The notes under the pieces are model-generated. The model made no database searches. It saw nothing but the letters and a program-made list of their open reading frames with translations, and was not told the origin of the DNA. A stretch of 33,350 nt of DNA from assembly GCA_031284375.1 (NCBI GenBank), contig JAISZY010000016.1:1-33350 (forward strand), in the 5' to 3' direction. Shown in pieces: positions 19,457 to 30,400 of this stretch. Both the position numbers and the translations under genes were made by a program. Origin of the DNA: Tannerellaceae bacterium (lineage in GTDB: Bacteria > Bacteroidota > Bacteroidia > Bacteroidales > Tannerellaceae). Every line of letters starts with the position of its first letter. Position 1 is the stretch's first letter.

Positions 19457-20302
19457 ATGAAAACAAATTACGAATTACGCTATGCCGCGCATCCCGACGA
19501 CGCGAAACAATACGATACCGCCAGGCTACGACGCGACTTCCTGATTGAAAAACTATTCGAAGCCAATACCGTCCAGATGGTCTATTCCATGTACGACCGC
19601 ATGATAGTGGGTGGCGTTATGCCCGTGGACGAAAAACTCCTTCTCGAAGCTATTCCCCCGCTCCGGCAACCTTTCTTTCTCCGAAACCGCGAGATAGGCA
19701 TCTACCACGTGGGCGGAAGCGCCGGAATTGTGCACGTGGACAACCAAACCTTCGAACTTCATTACAAGGAAGCGCTCTACTTAGGCACGGGCGACCGGGT
19801 GATTTGGTTTGAAAGCCAAGACGCCGCCTCGCCCACCCTGTTCTACTTCAATTCCACCACGGCGCATCGGAACTACCCGGACAAGAAAATCACCAAGGCC
19901 GAAGCCATAACAGCCGAAATGGGGTCGATGGAAATGGCCAACCATCGTACAATAAATAAAATGATAGTAAACCAAACGCTCGCCACCTGCCAGCTTCAGA
20001 TGGGAATGACCGAACTGGCCCCCGGTAGCGTGTGGAATACCATGCCGGCGCACATACACAGCCGGCGCATGGAAGCTTACTTCTACTTCGAGCTGCCCGC
20101 CGACCAGGCCGTATGTCACTTTATGGGCGAACCAACCGAAACGCGCCACATCTGGATGAAAGACCTCCAGGCCGTCCTCTCGCCCGAATGGTCTATACAC
20201 TCCGCTGCGGCTACCTCTGCGTATACGTTTATCTGGGGAATGGGAGGCGAGAACTTGGATTATGCCGACCAGGATTTCTTCGAGATAACCGGCCTGAAGT
20301 AA
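19457..20302 (+). CDS. kduI: 5-dehydro-4-deoxy-D-glucuronate isomerase (4-deoxy-L-threo-5-hexosulose-uronate ketol-isomerase)
   Basis: Full-length KduI-like sequence (YELRYAAHPDDAKQYDTARLRRDFLIEKLF...MYDRMIVGGVMP...HIHSRRMEAYFYFELP). Confidence 0.93.
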   Translation: MKTNYELRYAAHPDDAKQYDTARLRRDFLIEKLFEANTVQMVYSMYDRMIVGGVMPVDEKLLLEAIPPLRQPFFLRNREIGIYHVGGSAGIVHVDNQTFELHYKEALYLGTGDRVIWFESQDAASPTLFYFNSTTAHRNYPDKKITKAEAITAEMGSMEMANHRTINKMIVNQTLATCQLQMGMTELAPGSVWNTMPAHIHSRRMEAYFYFELPADQAVCHFMGEPTETRHIWMKDLQAVLSPEWSIHSAAATSAYTFIWGMGGENLDYADQDFFEITGLK

Positions 20303-20314
20303 TGTTCCGCCTGC

Positions 20315-22609
20315 ATGAATAGAAGAAAAAAACAACTCCTCGCCCTTCTCTTCCTCCTTTGCACCCTGAGCCTTCCTGCCCAGGAGAAGAGATACACCGT
20401 TAGCGGAACGATAAAAGACCAAAGTAACGGCGAAGACCTTATCGGCGCCGAGGTCGTTGTGGGCGGAACACGTACCGGCGCCGTTTCCAATGCCTACGGA
20501 TATTATGCCTTAAGCCTGCCCGAAGGAAACTATACGCTGGTATTTTCCTACATCGGATACACTCGCAAAGAAGTAAGCCTCCGCCTTACGGCCAATGTCA
20601 AGATGGACGCAACCCTGGAAGAAGGCGGCCTGGAACTATCGGAAGTCATCATTTCGGCCGAACAGAAGAACGCCCGCGTAGGCAGGGCCGAAATGAGTAC
20701 CGAAAAGCTGTCTGCCAAGTCTATCAAAAGCGTCCCGGCGCTGATGGGAGAGGTAGACGTTATCAAAGCCGTGCAGTTGCTCCCCGGCGTACAGGCTACC
20801 TCCGAAGGCACATCGGGCTTCAGCGTACGCGGGGGTGGGCACGACCAGAACCTCGTCCTCCTCGACGAAGCTACGGTATACAATGCCTCGCACCTGATGG
20901 GGTTCTTCTCGGTCTTCAACAACGACGCCATCAAGGACGTAACCCTTTACAAGGGAGATATACCCGCTTCCTTTGGCGGACGCCTCTCCTCGCTGCTGGA
21001 TATTCGTTCCAAAGACGGCAACAACCACCGCTATACCGCCACCGGAGGGATAGGACTTATATCCAGCCGCCTCACCGCAGAAGGGCCTTTGGGCAGCAAA
21101 GCCTCCGCCATTGTCTCGGCGCGCAGGACGTATGCCGATGTGTTTTTGCTCTTGGCCAACGAAGAAAACCTGCGCAACTCTTCCCTCTACTTCTACGACA
21201 TGAACGCGAAGCTAAACTACCGTATAGACAACAACAACCGCCTCTACTTGGCCGGCTATCTGGGGCGCGACAAGTTTGGGATGAAATACGCCGGAATGGC
21301 CTTCGGGAACAAAACGGCTACCTTGCGATGGAATCATATCTTCTCCCCCCTGCTCTTCTCCAATTTTACGCTGATGGGCAGTTCTTACGATTATTATCTG
21401 CGAAGCGAGTTAAGCTCGCAGTTCAACCAGGAACTCAAGTCGGGCCTGGAAGACTACGCCTTCAAAGCCGACTTTTCCTATCATCCCAATCCGGCCAACA
21501 GCCTGAAGTTCGGCTACAACTTCGTTTACCATACCTTCCTGCCCGGCAAAGGCGGAGGCGTTGGAGCCGAGAGCATCATAGGGAGCGTGTCGATACCCAA
21601 AGAATTTGCCACAGAAAGCAATCTCTACATCGCCAACGAAACCGATATCGCCGGGAAATTAAAGCTGAAATACGGGCTGCGCTTCTCTACCTTCCAAAAC
21701 ATATCGAACGGCGACGACAACCACCGGAAAGGAACGATTTATCACCATCAGCAACAGTTGGAACCCAGAGCCGGGGCGGTTTATCTCTTCAACGACCGGC
21801 AGTCGGTAAAGGCCGGCTACACGCGCACGGTACAGTACATACAACTGGCCTCCAACTCGTCGGCCGGCTCTCCGCTGGACTTATGGTTTCAGGCTTCGCC
21901 CGATGTAAAGCCTCAACTGTGCGACCAATTCACCGTGGGCTATTTCCGCAACTTTGCCTCGAACGCCTACGAACTCTCGGCCGAAGTCTATTATAAGAAC
22001 ATGCAGCATGTGGTAGACTTTAAAGACCATGCCAATCTGATGATCAACAAAGACCTGGAGCAAGAACTACGCTTCGGCCAAGGCCATTCCTACGGGCTGG
22101 AGCTGATGCTTCGCAAAACAGACGGCCCGCTGAACGGCTGGATTAGCTACACACTGTCAAAGAGCAGCAGGAAGATAGAGGACGTAAACGAAGGACGTTG
22201 GTATCGTTCGCCCTACGATAAGCCGCACAATGTTTCTATCGTAGGTACATACGAAATAAACCCGCGATGGTCTGTTTCGGCCAACTGGGTCTATGCCGAC
22301 GGCACGCCCGTGACCTACCCCACGGGGCGCTTCCGGATAGAAAACAGCTACGTACCCGTATATTCCGGGCGAAACGAATACCGCTACCCGGCCTACCATC
22401 GCTTGGATTTGTCGGCCACCCTTCAACTGTCCAAACCCGGCAAACCCTTTAAGCACGAATTGAACATCTCGCTCTACAACGCATACGGAAGGAAGAACGC
22501 CTGGACCATCCTCTTCCGCCAGGAAGAAGATCAACCCGATGTATCGTATGCCGAAAAGATATATCTGTTTACCTTTATACCCTCAATCACATGGAACTTC
22601 AGCTTTTAA
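20315..22609 (+). CDS. TonB-dependent receptor with N-terminal carboxypeptidase-regulatory-like domain
   Basis: Signal peptide; YTVSGTIKDQSNGEDLIGAEVVVGGTRTGAVSNAYGYYAL; plug domain (LLPGVQATSEGTSGFSVRGGGHDQNLVLLDEATVYNASH); C-terminal barrel ending in ITWNFSF. Confidence 0.92.
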   Translation: MNRRKKQLLALLFLLCTLSLPAQEKRYTVSGTIKDQSNGEDLIGAEVVVGGTRTGAVSNAYGYYALSLPEGNYTLVFSYIGYTRKEVSLRLTANVKMDATLEEGGLELSEVIISAEQKNARVGRAEMSTEKLSAKSIKSVPALMGEVDVIKAVQLLPGVQATSEGTSGFSVRGGGHDQNLVLLDEATVYNASHLMGFFSVFNNDAIKDVTLYKGDIPASFGGRLSSLLDIRSKDGNNHRYTATGGIGLISSRLTAEGPLGSKASAIVSARRTYADVFLLLANEENLRNSSLYFYDMNAKLNYRIDNNNRLYLAGYLGRDKFGMKYAGMAFGNKTATLRWNHIFSPLLFSNFTLMGSSYDYYLRSELSSQFNQELKSGLEDYAFKADFSYHPNPANSLKFGYNFVYHTFLPGKGGGVGAESIIGSVSIPKEFATESNLYIANETDIAGKLKLKYGLRFSTFQNISNGDDNHRKGTIYHHQQQLEPRAGAVYLFNDRQSVKAGYTRTVQYIQLASNSSAGSPLDLWFQASPDVKPQLCDQFTVGYFRNFASNAYELSAEVYYKNMQHVVDFKDHANLMINKDLEQELRFGQGHSYGLELMLRKTDGPLNGWISYTLSKSSRKIEDVNEGRWYRSPYDKPHNVSIVGTYEINPRWSVSANWVYADGTPVTYPTGRFRIENSYVPVYSGRNEYRYPAYHRLDLSATLQLSKPGKPFKHELNISLYNAYGRKNAWTILFRQEEDQPDVSYAEKIYLFTFIPSITWNFSF

Positions 22610-23484
22610 TATCCCGGCGGGCTTTTACGGCCGTTTGCTTCCTCGTTGTATTATCCGTATTAGGAGGATGCGAAGAACGCATCCACATACGCACCGACGC
22701 CTCGGATCCGAGGTTAATTATCTACGGTTATATCACCACCGATACGGCGAATCACGGTATATGGATAACCCGTTCGTCGGATTATTTTTCTACCGAAAAA
22801 CCCCAAGGCATATCCGGCGCCGGGGTTAGTATCCGTTGCAAAGAAGACATATATACGCTATCCGAAGACGCTTCCGAGCAAGGATACTACCGCATGGAGA
22901 CCCCCGTGGCAGGACAGGCGGGCGAAACGTATACGCTGGAGGTATCCCTCGATTTCGACGGCAACGGAGAGCCGGAAACCTACCGGGCCGCCTCCTTTCT
23001 GCCGCCGGCGGCAAGGCTTGATTCTATATCCGTTGTCCCTTCCGTCTTTTCCGAAAACCTTATGGAAACACTCCTCTGGGGGCGTCTTCCCGACCGGGAA
23101 ATCAATTACTTCAGCTTTCACCTCTACCGCAACGATACGCTGCTGAACGATTCCCTGAGAGGCTTCTCCCTGTCGGACGACGAATTTCTGAACTCGAAAG
23201 ACATCCAAGGGCTGCCGACCTTTTATTTAAATCAGCGCCGCGAGTCGGACGTCCTCATTCCCGGCGACAGGATTACGTTTCAAATAGAAGGCATTACCCG
23301 CGAGTATAGCCGCTTTATCTCCAATGCCCAGTCCGAAAGCAGAGGCTCCATACCCCTCTTTGGCGGCCCTCCGGCCAATCTGGAAACCAACATCCGCTGC
23401 CTCTCACCTTCCGGCAACGAGGTGGGCGTATCGGGCTTTTTTACGGCTTATTCCAAAGCCCGGATATCCATGATTTATTATTAG
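22591..23484 (+). CDS. DUF4249 domain-containing lipoprotein
   Basis: Lipobox [29 protein letters not shown]; follows and overlaps a TonB receptor, the usual DUF4249 context. Confidence 0.8.
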   Translation: MELQLLISRRAFTAVCFLVVLSVLGGCEERIHIRTDASDPRLIIYGYITTDTANHGIWITRSSDYFSTEKPQGISGAGVSIRCKEDIYTLSEDASEQGYYRMETPVAGQAGETYTLEVSLDFDGNGEPETYRAASFLPPAARLDSISVVPSVFSENLMETLLWGRLPDREINYFSFHLYRNDTLLNDSLRGFSLSDDEFLNSKDIQGLPTFYLNQRRESDVLIPGDRITFQIEGITREYSRFISNAQSESRGSIPLFGGPPANLETNIRCLSPSGNEVGVSGFFTAYSKARISMIYY

Positions 23485-23506
23485 CAACCATTTAAACACA
23501 TACATA

Positions 23507-24988
23507 ATGGAACATACATTGAATCTGTATAACACACGGACAAAGAAAAAAGAACTTTTCGTACCCTTGCACCAACCGCATGTAGGCATGTATGTATGCG
23601 GCCCTACCGTCTATGGCGATGCACATTTGGGCCATGCCCGTCCGGCCATTACGTTCGATCTCCTCTTCCGCTACCTCCTTCACTTAGGATATAAGGTGCG
23701 CTACGTGCGCAACATCACCGATGTGGGGCATCTGGAGCGCGATGCCGACGACGGCGAAGACAAGATTGCCAAGAAAGCCCGCTTGGAACAATTGGAACCG
23801 ATGGAAATTGTACAATATTACCTCAACCGCTACCACAAGGCCATGGAGGCGCTCCATATGCTCCCTCCCAGTATCGAGCCTCACGCTTCGGGGCATATCA
23901 TCGAACAGATAGCATTGGTAAACGAAATCCTCCGAAACGGATACGCCTACGAAAGCCAAGGCTCTGTGTACTTCGACGTAGATAAATACAACCAAACCCA
24001 CCGCTATGGCGCCCTTTCCGGAAGACGTGTGGAAGATATGCTCAATGCCTCCCGCCACTTGGAAGGACAGGAAGAAAAACGCAACCCCGTAGACTTTGCC
24101 CTCTGGAAGCGGGCGCAGCCGGAGCACATCATGCGCTGGCCTTCTCCCTGGAGCGACGGCTTTCCCGGATGGCATTGCGAATGTACGGCCATGGGAAGAA
24201 AATACTTGGGCAAACACTTCGACATCCACGGCGGAGGCATGGACTTGATCTTCCCGCATCACGAATGTGAGATTGCCCAGGCGGTAGCATCGCAGGGCGA
24301 CGAGATGGTGCGCTATTGGATGCACAACAATATGATTACCGTGGGCGGACAGAAGATGGGGAAATCGCTCGGTAACTTTATCACGCTGGAAGAATTTTTC
24401 GCCGGCTCCCATCCCATGCTCACGCAGGCTTATTCGCCTATGACGATTCGCTTCTTTATCCTGCAAGCCCACTATCGCAGCGCCGTAGACTTCGGCAACG
24501 AAGCCCTGCAAGCTTCCGAAAAAGGTTTAGCCCGCCTGATGGAAGCCTACCAACAGGTAGGCAAACTCACTCCGTCCGACGTCTCTTCCGCCCAAGGCAT
24601 ATCCCGCCTCCGCGCCCAATGCTACGAAGCCCTGAACGACGACCTGAACTCGCCCATCGTAATCTCCCACCTCTTTGAAGCCGTGCACATCATCCATTCC
24701 GCCAAAGACGGAAAGATAACCCTTTCGGCCGCCGATTTGAACGAGCTGCAAGAGCTGTTCCAACTCTTCCTTTTCGATATTCTGGGAATGAAAAACGAAG
24801 CCCCGGAAGCTAACAGTAGCCGGGAAGAAGCCTTCGGCAAGGCCGTAGAACTCCTCCTCGCCATCCGCCAACAGGCGAAAGCCAACAAAGACTGGGCTAC
24901 TTCCGACCAAATACGCAACGAACTAACCGCCTTAGGCTTTGAAATAAAAGACACCAAAGAAGGAACGGAATGGAAAATAAACAATTGA
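23507..24988 (+). CDS. cysS: Cysteine--tRNA ligase
   Basis: [54 protein letters not shown] signatures. Confidence 0.97.
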   Translation: MEHTLNLYNTRTKKKELFVPLHQPHVGMYVCGPTVYGDAHLGHARPAITFDLLFRYLLHLGYKVRYVRNITDVGHLERDADDGEDKIAKKARLEQLEPMEIVQYYLNRYHKAMEALHMLPPSIEPHASGHIIEQIALVNEILRNGYAYESQGSVYFDVDKYNQTHRYGALSGRRVEDMLNASRHLEGQEEKRNPVDFALWKRAQPEHIMRWPSPWSDGFPGWHCECTAMGRKYLGKHFDIHGGGMDLIFPHHECEIAQAVASQGDEMVRYWMHNNMITVGGQKMGKSLGNFITLEEFFAGSHPMLTQAYSPMTIRFFILQAHYRSAVDFGNEALQASEKGLARLMEAYQQVGKLTPSDVSSAQGISRLRAQCYEALNDDLNSPIVISHLFEAVHIIHSAKDGKITLSAADLNELQELFQLFLFDILGMKNEAPEANSSREEAFGKAVELLLAIRQQAKANKDWATSDQIRNELTALGFEIKDTKEGTEWKINN

Positions 24989-24995
24989 TGCGGCC

Positions 24996-25406
24996 ATGAC
25001 AACTATTCAAGACTTTTTGCAAGGCGATAAGTTTGCCCTCCTGGCCGGCGTAGAACTGCTGGAAGTAAGAAACGGATATGCGAAGGCATGTATGGAAATC
25101 AAACCCCTTCACCTCAACGGCGGAGGGGTTTGTCAGGGCGGAGCTATTTTTACGTTGGCCGACTTAGCCTTTGCCGCTGCCACCAACAGCCATGCCCGGC
25201 TCACTCTTTCCATTACCTCGTCTATCCATTTCTTCCAATCCGAAAGCAAAGGCATACTCTATGCCGAAGCTCGCGAGATATTCAGCCATAAACGACTATC
25301 CAATTGCGAGGTACACATCACCAACGCATCCGGCACACTGATTGCCACCTTTTGCGGAACCGGCTACCGGAAAGACACCGAACTGCCGTTCGCTCCGGTG
25401 GAATAA
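24996..25406 (+). CDS. PaaI family (hotdog fold) thioesterase
   Basis: [35 protein letters not shown]-type hotdog motif (here [36 protein letters not shown]). Confidence 0.85.
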   Translation: [136 protein letters not shown]

Positions 25407-25426
25407 TCTACCGCACATGGTTTCCT

Positions 25427-25813
25427 TTATTCCACCCGTTTCATCTGAACGGTAAAGTCGAACGAGTCGGCGCTTATGTTGCACGAAAGATTTTTGTCTA
25501 CGAACGCAAAGGCAAGGGAAAGAGGATAGCCTTGCACATCCATGTCTGCATAGAACTTGCCGTTGTCGTTAGGACGGAAAGGCGTGGAGGTTGTAACGCC
25601 ATAGTAATCCAATTCAAACACGGCGGTGGTATTTCCTTCTTCCTGTTTGATGGTACAAAAGCCGGTAGAAGGCTGACCGGATTGAGGGTCTTCGAAGGTA
25701 TAGCTCCATTTGCCGAGCATTTCCTTGGGAACTTCTTTCTGCTGCTGAGCCGACAGAGAAAAACAACAGGCGAACAAAACGCAAATAGCGGAGAATCGAA
25801 TCATCGTTTTCAT
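25427..25813 (-). CDS. Small secreted hypothetical protein, lipocalin-like
   Basis: Signal peptide MKTMIRFSAICVLFACCFSLSA; MLGKWSYTFEDPQSG. The ORF track start at 25855 precedes the likely promoter, so MKTMIRF is preferred. Confidence 0.55.
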   Translation of the reverse strand: MKTMIRFSAICVLFACCFSLSAQQQKEVPKEMLGKWSYTFEDPQSGQPSTGFCTIKQEEGNTTAVFELDYYGVTTSTPFRPNDNGKFYADMDVQGYPLSLAFAFVDKNLSCNISADSFDFTVQMKRVE

Positions 25814-25842
25814 AGAATTATAATTTAAATGAAGTAATGGTG

Positions 25843-25850
25843 CAAACATA
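25843..25850 (-). promoter_or_regulatory. -7 box (TATGTTTG on minus strand)
   Basis: CAAACATA on plus strand, about 30 nt upstream of the MKTMIRF start. Confidence 0.45.
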
Positions 25851-25904
25851 CGCAATTTTGTGTTACTACATGATTACATCTCCCGAAATCCATAACAAAT
25901 CAAA

Positions 25905-25935
25905 GGAGGCTGCCTCAAAACATGAGACAGCCTCC
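25905..25935 (-). terminator. Intrinsic terminator for the SusC/SusD operon
   Basis: GGAGGCTGCCTC-AAAACAT-GAGACAGCCTCC hairpin just past the SusD stop; minus-strand 3' side runs CTTTGATTTGTT. Confidence 0.75.
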
Positions 25936-25973
25936 ATGACGTGTATTCAAGCGTTTATACGCAAATGGAAAAA

Positions 25974-27449
25974 TCAATATACTCCCGTGCGGGTATCCCA
26001 CCAAAGTTGTTTACCCCAACAGTAATCTACGATACCCTCCAGCGCTTTGTTGAGCAGCTCTTTATTGTACAGGTATTCGTTGTTCGGGTAAGGCATACGG
26101 AAGGGCTGGTCGTTGTGAGCCGTTCCGTATACGGAATTGACCGAGATGTAGTTTACTTCGCGCGTAGGAATCCCTGTGCGACGATAAAGACACCAGGCTT
26201 CGTGGTTTTCTTTGAATAAGGCTACCCATTGATCCCACCAGATGCGTTCTTTGGTGTTGTTCCATTTCCCTTTTCCGGCTAAGTAGGCTTCGGCGTCCGC
26301 TTCGGAAACGCCGTTGTCTTCCATCGACAAACGGACGGCTTCTTCGTAGGCTTCCTCGGCGCTGAGGCCTACATTCCAGCCCAGCATGGCGGCTTCGGCC
26401 AGGATGTAGTAGGTTTCGCAGGATTTGTAGAAGGGGGTAAAGCCTGTGGGATTGTCGCGATAGAGGGCGCCGATGCGGGATACTTCCCTGAGCAGAGGCT
26501 GACTGGCTGCTCCGTTCTGAAATCCGTGAAATTCGCCGTCGGATACGGCCGGTTTGGCAATCACGGGCAGGCGCGGGTCTTCCATGTTCTTCAGATGATC
26601 GATAAAGGTATCGAAGAGGCCGTGGTCGTCGCGCGTACGGCTGTTGTCGTACCAACGTTCGAAGTAGGGCGAAGAGTTTTGCCACCAGAAGTAGGCGTTA
26701 TCTTCGTTTGCGTCGATAAGCGGATACTTGTCGGGGTTTGTCGCGATTTCTTCGATGGTGCGTTTGGACAAATCCGTGGCTACGTTCGAGAGGCGGATAG
26801 CGGCGCGCAGGCGGAGGGAGTTGCAGAATTTCTGCCATTTAAGCACATCGCCGCCAAAGAGGAAATCGCCTTCGCCAATGTCGTCGGTTCCATGTCCGGC
26901 GGCCATTTCGTCGGCAATGGTTTTGAGTTCGGCCATTACGGCGGGATAGATTTCTTGCTCGCTATCGTATTTGGCATTCAGGATACCGCCTTTTTCGGCA
27001 GCGCCTTTGAGGGCTTCGGAATACGGCATATCGCCCCAGGTGTCCAGATTGTACAGCCAAAGGAAGTGTTGGAAGATGCCGGCAGCCCAGCGGATGTTTT
27101 TGTTGCCTTCGGCGGCGTCTTCGGTGCTTTCCAGGATAAGATCCAGTTGGGTATTGCCGTAGTAGCAGTTGTACCAACGATTGCCGAAGGTGTTGTTGGT
27201 AGGAATTACGCCGGAAAGGTAGTCCATGTATTGTATCTTCACAATGTAGCCGGCATAGGTGCCGTAGCCGTCCATGTCGCCGCCCATTTGTTCGGCCGAC
27301 CGGCGAAGGATATTGCCCAGCAAGTTGGTTGCCGGTACGGTGGTGAGGGCGTCGGGGTCGGTGTTGATCTCTTCGAAAGAACCGGTACAGCCGGCCAGTG
27401 TAATAACCGCCAGTAAGCTAACGACCCATCTGTTTATGCTTTTTTTCAT
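25974..27449 (-). CDS. SusD/RagB family nutrient-binding outer membrane lipoprotein
   Basis: Lipobox LAVITLAGCTGSFEEINTDPDAL; SusD-like sequence; start adjusted to MKKSINRW. Immediately follows a SusC gene. Confidence 0.92.
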   Translation of the reverse strand: MKKSINRWVVSLLAVITLAGCTGSFEEINTDPDALTTVPATNLLGNILRRSAEQMGGDMDGYGTYAGYIVKIQYMDYLSGVIPTNNTFGNRWYNCYYGNTQLDLILESTEDAAEGNKNIRWAAGIFQHFLWLYNLDTWGDMPYSEALKGAAEKGGILNAKYDSEQEIYPAVMAELKTIADEMAAGHGTDDIGEGDFLFGGDVLKWQKFCNSLRLRAAIRLSNVATDLSKRTIEEIATNPDKYPLIDANEDNAYFWWQNSSPYFERWYDNSRTRDDHGLFDTFIDHLKNMEDPRLPVIAKPAVSDGEFHGFQNGAASQPLLREVSRIGALYRDNPTGFTPFYKSCETYYILAEAAMLGWNVGLSAEEAYEEAVRLSMEDNGVSEADAEAYLAGKGKWNNTKERIWWDQWVALFKENHEAWCLYRRTGIPTREVNYISVNSVYGTAHNDQPFRMPYPNNEYLYNKELLNKALEGIVDYCWGKQLWWDTRTGVY

Positions 27450-27466
27450 ATTTCTATCTCCTATCA

Positions 27467-30400
27467 TTAAAAAGTAAGACCTAATTTAATACCGAAACTG
27501 CGGGAAGAGGGTACCGAAGCTTGTTCGAATCCCACTCCTCGCGTATCGCTGGATACGCCGCCCGTTTCGGGGTCGAGGCGTAAGGTGTTGGAATCGTGCA
27601 CCCAGAGGAGCGCCAGATTGGAGCCGATCAGGGAGACGGTTGCTTTGCTGAAGTATTTCGTTTTGTTGAGGAACGCTTTGGGGAAGGCGTAGGTGAGGTA
27701 GGCTTCGCGGAGCTTGAGGAAGGAGCCGTCGAAGACGTACATTTCGCTTACGCCGCCGTCTCTAAACCAGGTTTGGGCATCTACTTCGATGGTATTGGGC
27801 ACCCAGTTGCCGCCGGCATCCTGCATGACGAACTTCTCGTTGGCCATTACATCTACTCCGGCCACGATAGCGCGTTCGCGGATACCGTTTTCTGCTGTGA
27901 AGGCGGCTGTACCGGCTCCGTAACCATGACTCATGGATTGCGACCAGATGTCGCCGCCGATGCGCAGGTCGAGGAAGAAGCCGAAGGAAAGATTCTTGTA
28001 CGAGAAGTCATTTCTCCATCCCGAAAGGAAATCGGGCGATATTTGTCCGATCTTCTTGCCTGTTTCCTGTACAATCAAGCCGGCTTCCGATACTTTGATG
28101 GGGCTTGTGGGATCTTTTTGGTCTAAGCGGGCGTATCCTGTGCTCACTAATGTTCCCCAGGGTTGGCCTTCGATGGCCTGGGTGGGTATTCCCCACGTCC
28201 AGCCTAACTGATAGACGCCGAGACCTTCTACCAGTTTGATAATCATGCTCCGGTCTCTGGAGAAGTTCAGGGTGCTGGTCCAGTTGAGGCCTTGGGGATT
28301 GCGCAATATGTCGCCGCGCAGTTGGAGTTCAATCCCCTTGGTTTCTATTTCGCCGGCATTGAGAAGCATACTGGAGAAGCCTATTACGTTGGAGGTAGAG
28401 ACAGACATAATCTGGTCTTTGGTCGTTTTGTAGTAGTAGGCCACGTCTATGTGGAGGCGGTCGTCGAAGAAGCCTGCATCCAATCCTACTTCCCAGGTAC
28501 GGATGCTTTCGGGCTTGAGGCCGGGATTGGGGTACTGATAGCTCTTATACATCTGGGCTACGCCTTTGAAGGAGGAGGTTTCGGCAAAGTAGTAGGCGCG
28601 ATTGCGGTAGGCCGAGGTGGCCGAACCGATTTCGGCCCATCCTCCACGTAGTTTCAGGAAGGTAAGGACGTCGTTTTTCAGTGCGGCGAAGGATTCGGTA
28701 GGAATCCAGCTCAAGCTGGCCGAGGGGTAGAAGAACGGGTCGCGGATGGTGGAACTCCAGTCGTTGCGGGCGCTTACGTCCAGATACAGTTGGTTTTTCC
28801 ATCCTGCGGAGCCGGAGGCATACACGGAATTGGAGCGGGTGTGACTGTGATCCATATCGGTAGAGGCATCGCCCGATTTGTTGGACAGGGTATAGACGCC
28901 GCGCACGGTGAGGGCGGAGGCTCCCAGGAGAGCATACTCGTACTTGTTGTCGCGGTAGTTGGCGCCGGCCATGGCGGAGACGTTCAGGTCGCCCCAGGTT
29001 TTGTTGAAGGATGCGAGGAAGTCTAAGTTCAGTTCGGTATTCTTCATCATCCGCTGTTCGAAACCTCCGTCGGGATGGTCGCCGTAATCCATATAATAGC
29101 GCTCAAAGGTCTGGGCATTGTAGTAGTCGAAACCGGCGCGTCCTTCAAACTTCAGGAAGTCGAAGGGCTGGTAGTAGAGCGACGACTTGGCGAAGACGCG
29201 GTCGCGCTGGTAACTGTTGCGGTTTTCGTGGACGGTAAAGTACGGATTCACGTGATAGTTGGTGTTCCAGTTGTAATACGTATAGTTGCCGGCTTCGTCT
29301 TTTTGGTCCCAGTTTTCTTTCAGGGTTTGCATATTCATTTGGCGGGCCGACCAGACGTAGAGTCCGTTTATCGGGTTGTTACCTCCGTATCCCTGTGCCG
29401 GGATGTTGTCGCTTTCGGTGCGGGTATAATTGGCCGAGAGGTCGTATTTTATCTTATCGTTCAGTTTCATTTCCGTATTAATCTGTCCGCCGTAATGCTT
29501 TTGGTCGGTATTGGGCACTGTGCCGGCCTGGTCTCGGAAGGAGAGCGAGGCGCGTGTGCCGGCCTTATCGCTTTCGGAGAGTACGGATATGGTATGATTC
29601 ATGGAGTATCCAAGCTGGAAGAACTCTTTTACGTTGTTGGGGCGCGAGATCCAGTCGGTAGGCTGTCGCACGCCGTTCGTTACGGGGCTGTCGTATTGCG
29701 GCAGTTGGAGTCCGGCGTCGAGGCGGGGCCCCCAGGATTCGTCGAAGAAGTCGTTCACGCCGTTGCTACCGTCTTCCCAGGCAAAGCCGTTGCGGATGGC
29801 GTAGTCTTGGTAGCTGGCGCCTCCGCCGTTGGTTTTCCAGTGATATTCGTCGCCGTTAAGCCCTTGTCCGTACTCGTTTTGCAGTCGGGGGAGGGTAGAA
29901 ACCTGGTCTACGGTGATGCTACCGTCGTAGGAAATGGTTACTCCCTTGCCTTTTTTGCCGGTTTTGGTGGTGATAAGAATCACGCCGTTTCCGGCGCGCA
30001 TCCCATAGAGAGCTGCCGAACCGCCTTTAAGCACGGTAATGGTTTCGATGTCTTCGGGGTTGATGTCGTTCAATCCCGAACCATAGTCTACGCCCACGTA
30101 GGTGTTGTTTCCCGACCGTTGGGTATCGTTGGCGATGGGTATACCGTCTACGATAATCAAAGGTTGTTGGTCCGAACTGAAAGAAGAGTTCCCTCGGATA
30201 GAGATACGCGAAGAGGCGCCCACCGAGCCGCCGAAGCGGTTAATCTGCACCCCGGCTATTTTTCCGGACAAGGCGTCCGTTACGCTGATTTGCCCGGCTT
30301 GGGTGAGTTCTTCGGATTTCACTTCCTGGATGGCGTATCCCAGCGATTTCTTTTCGCGGGTAAGTCCCAGGGCGGTTACAACTACTTCGTCGAGCCGTTG

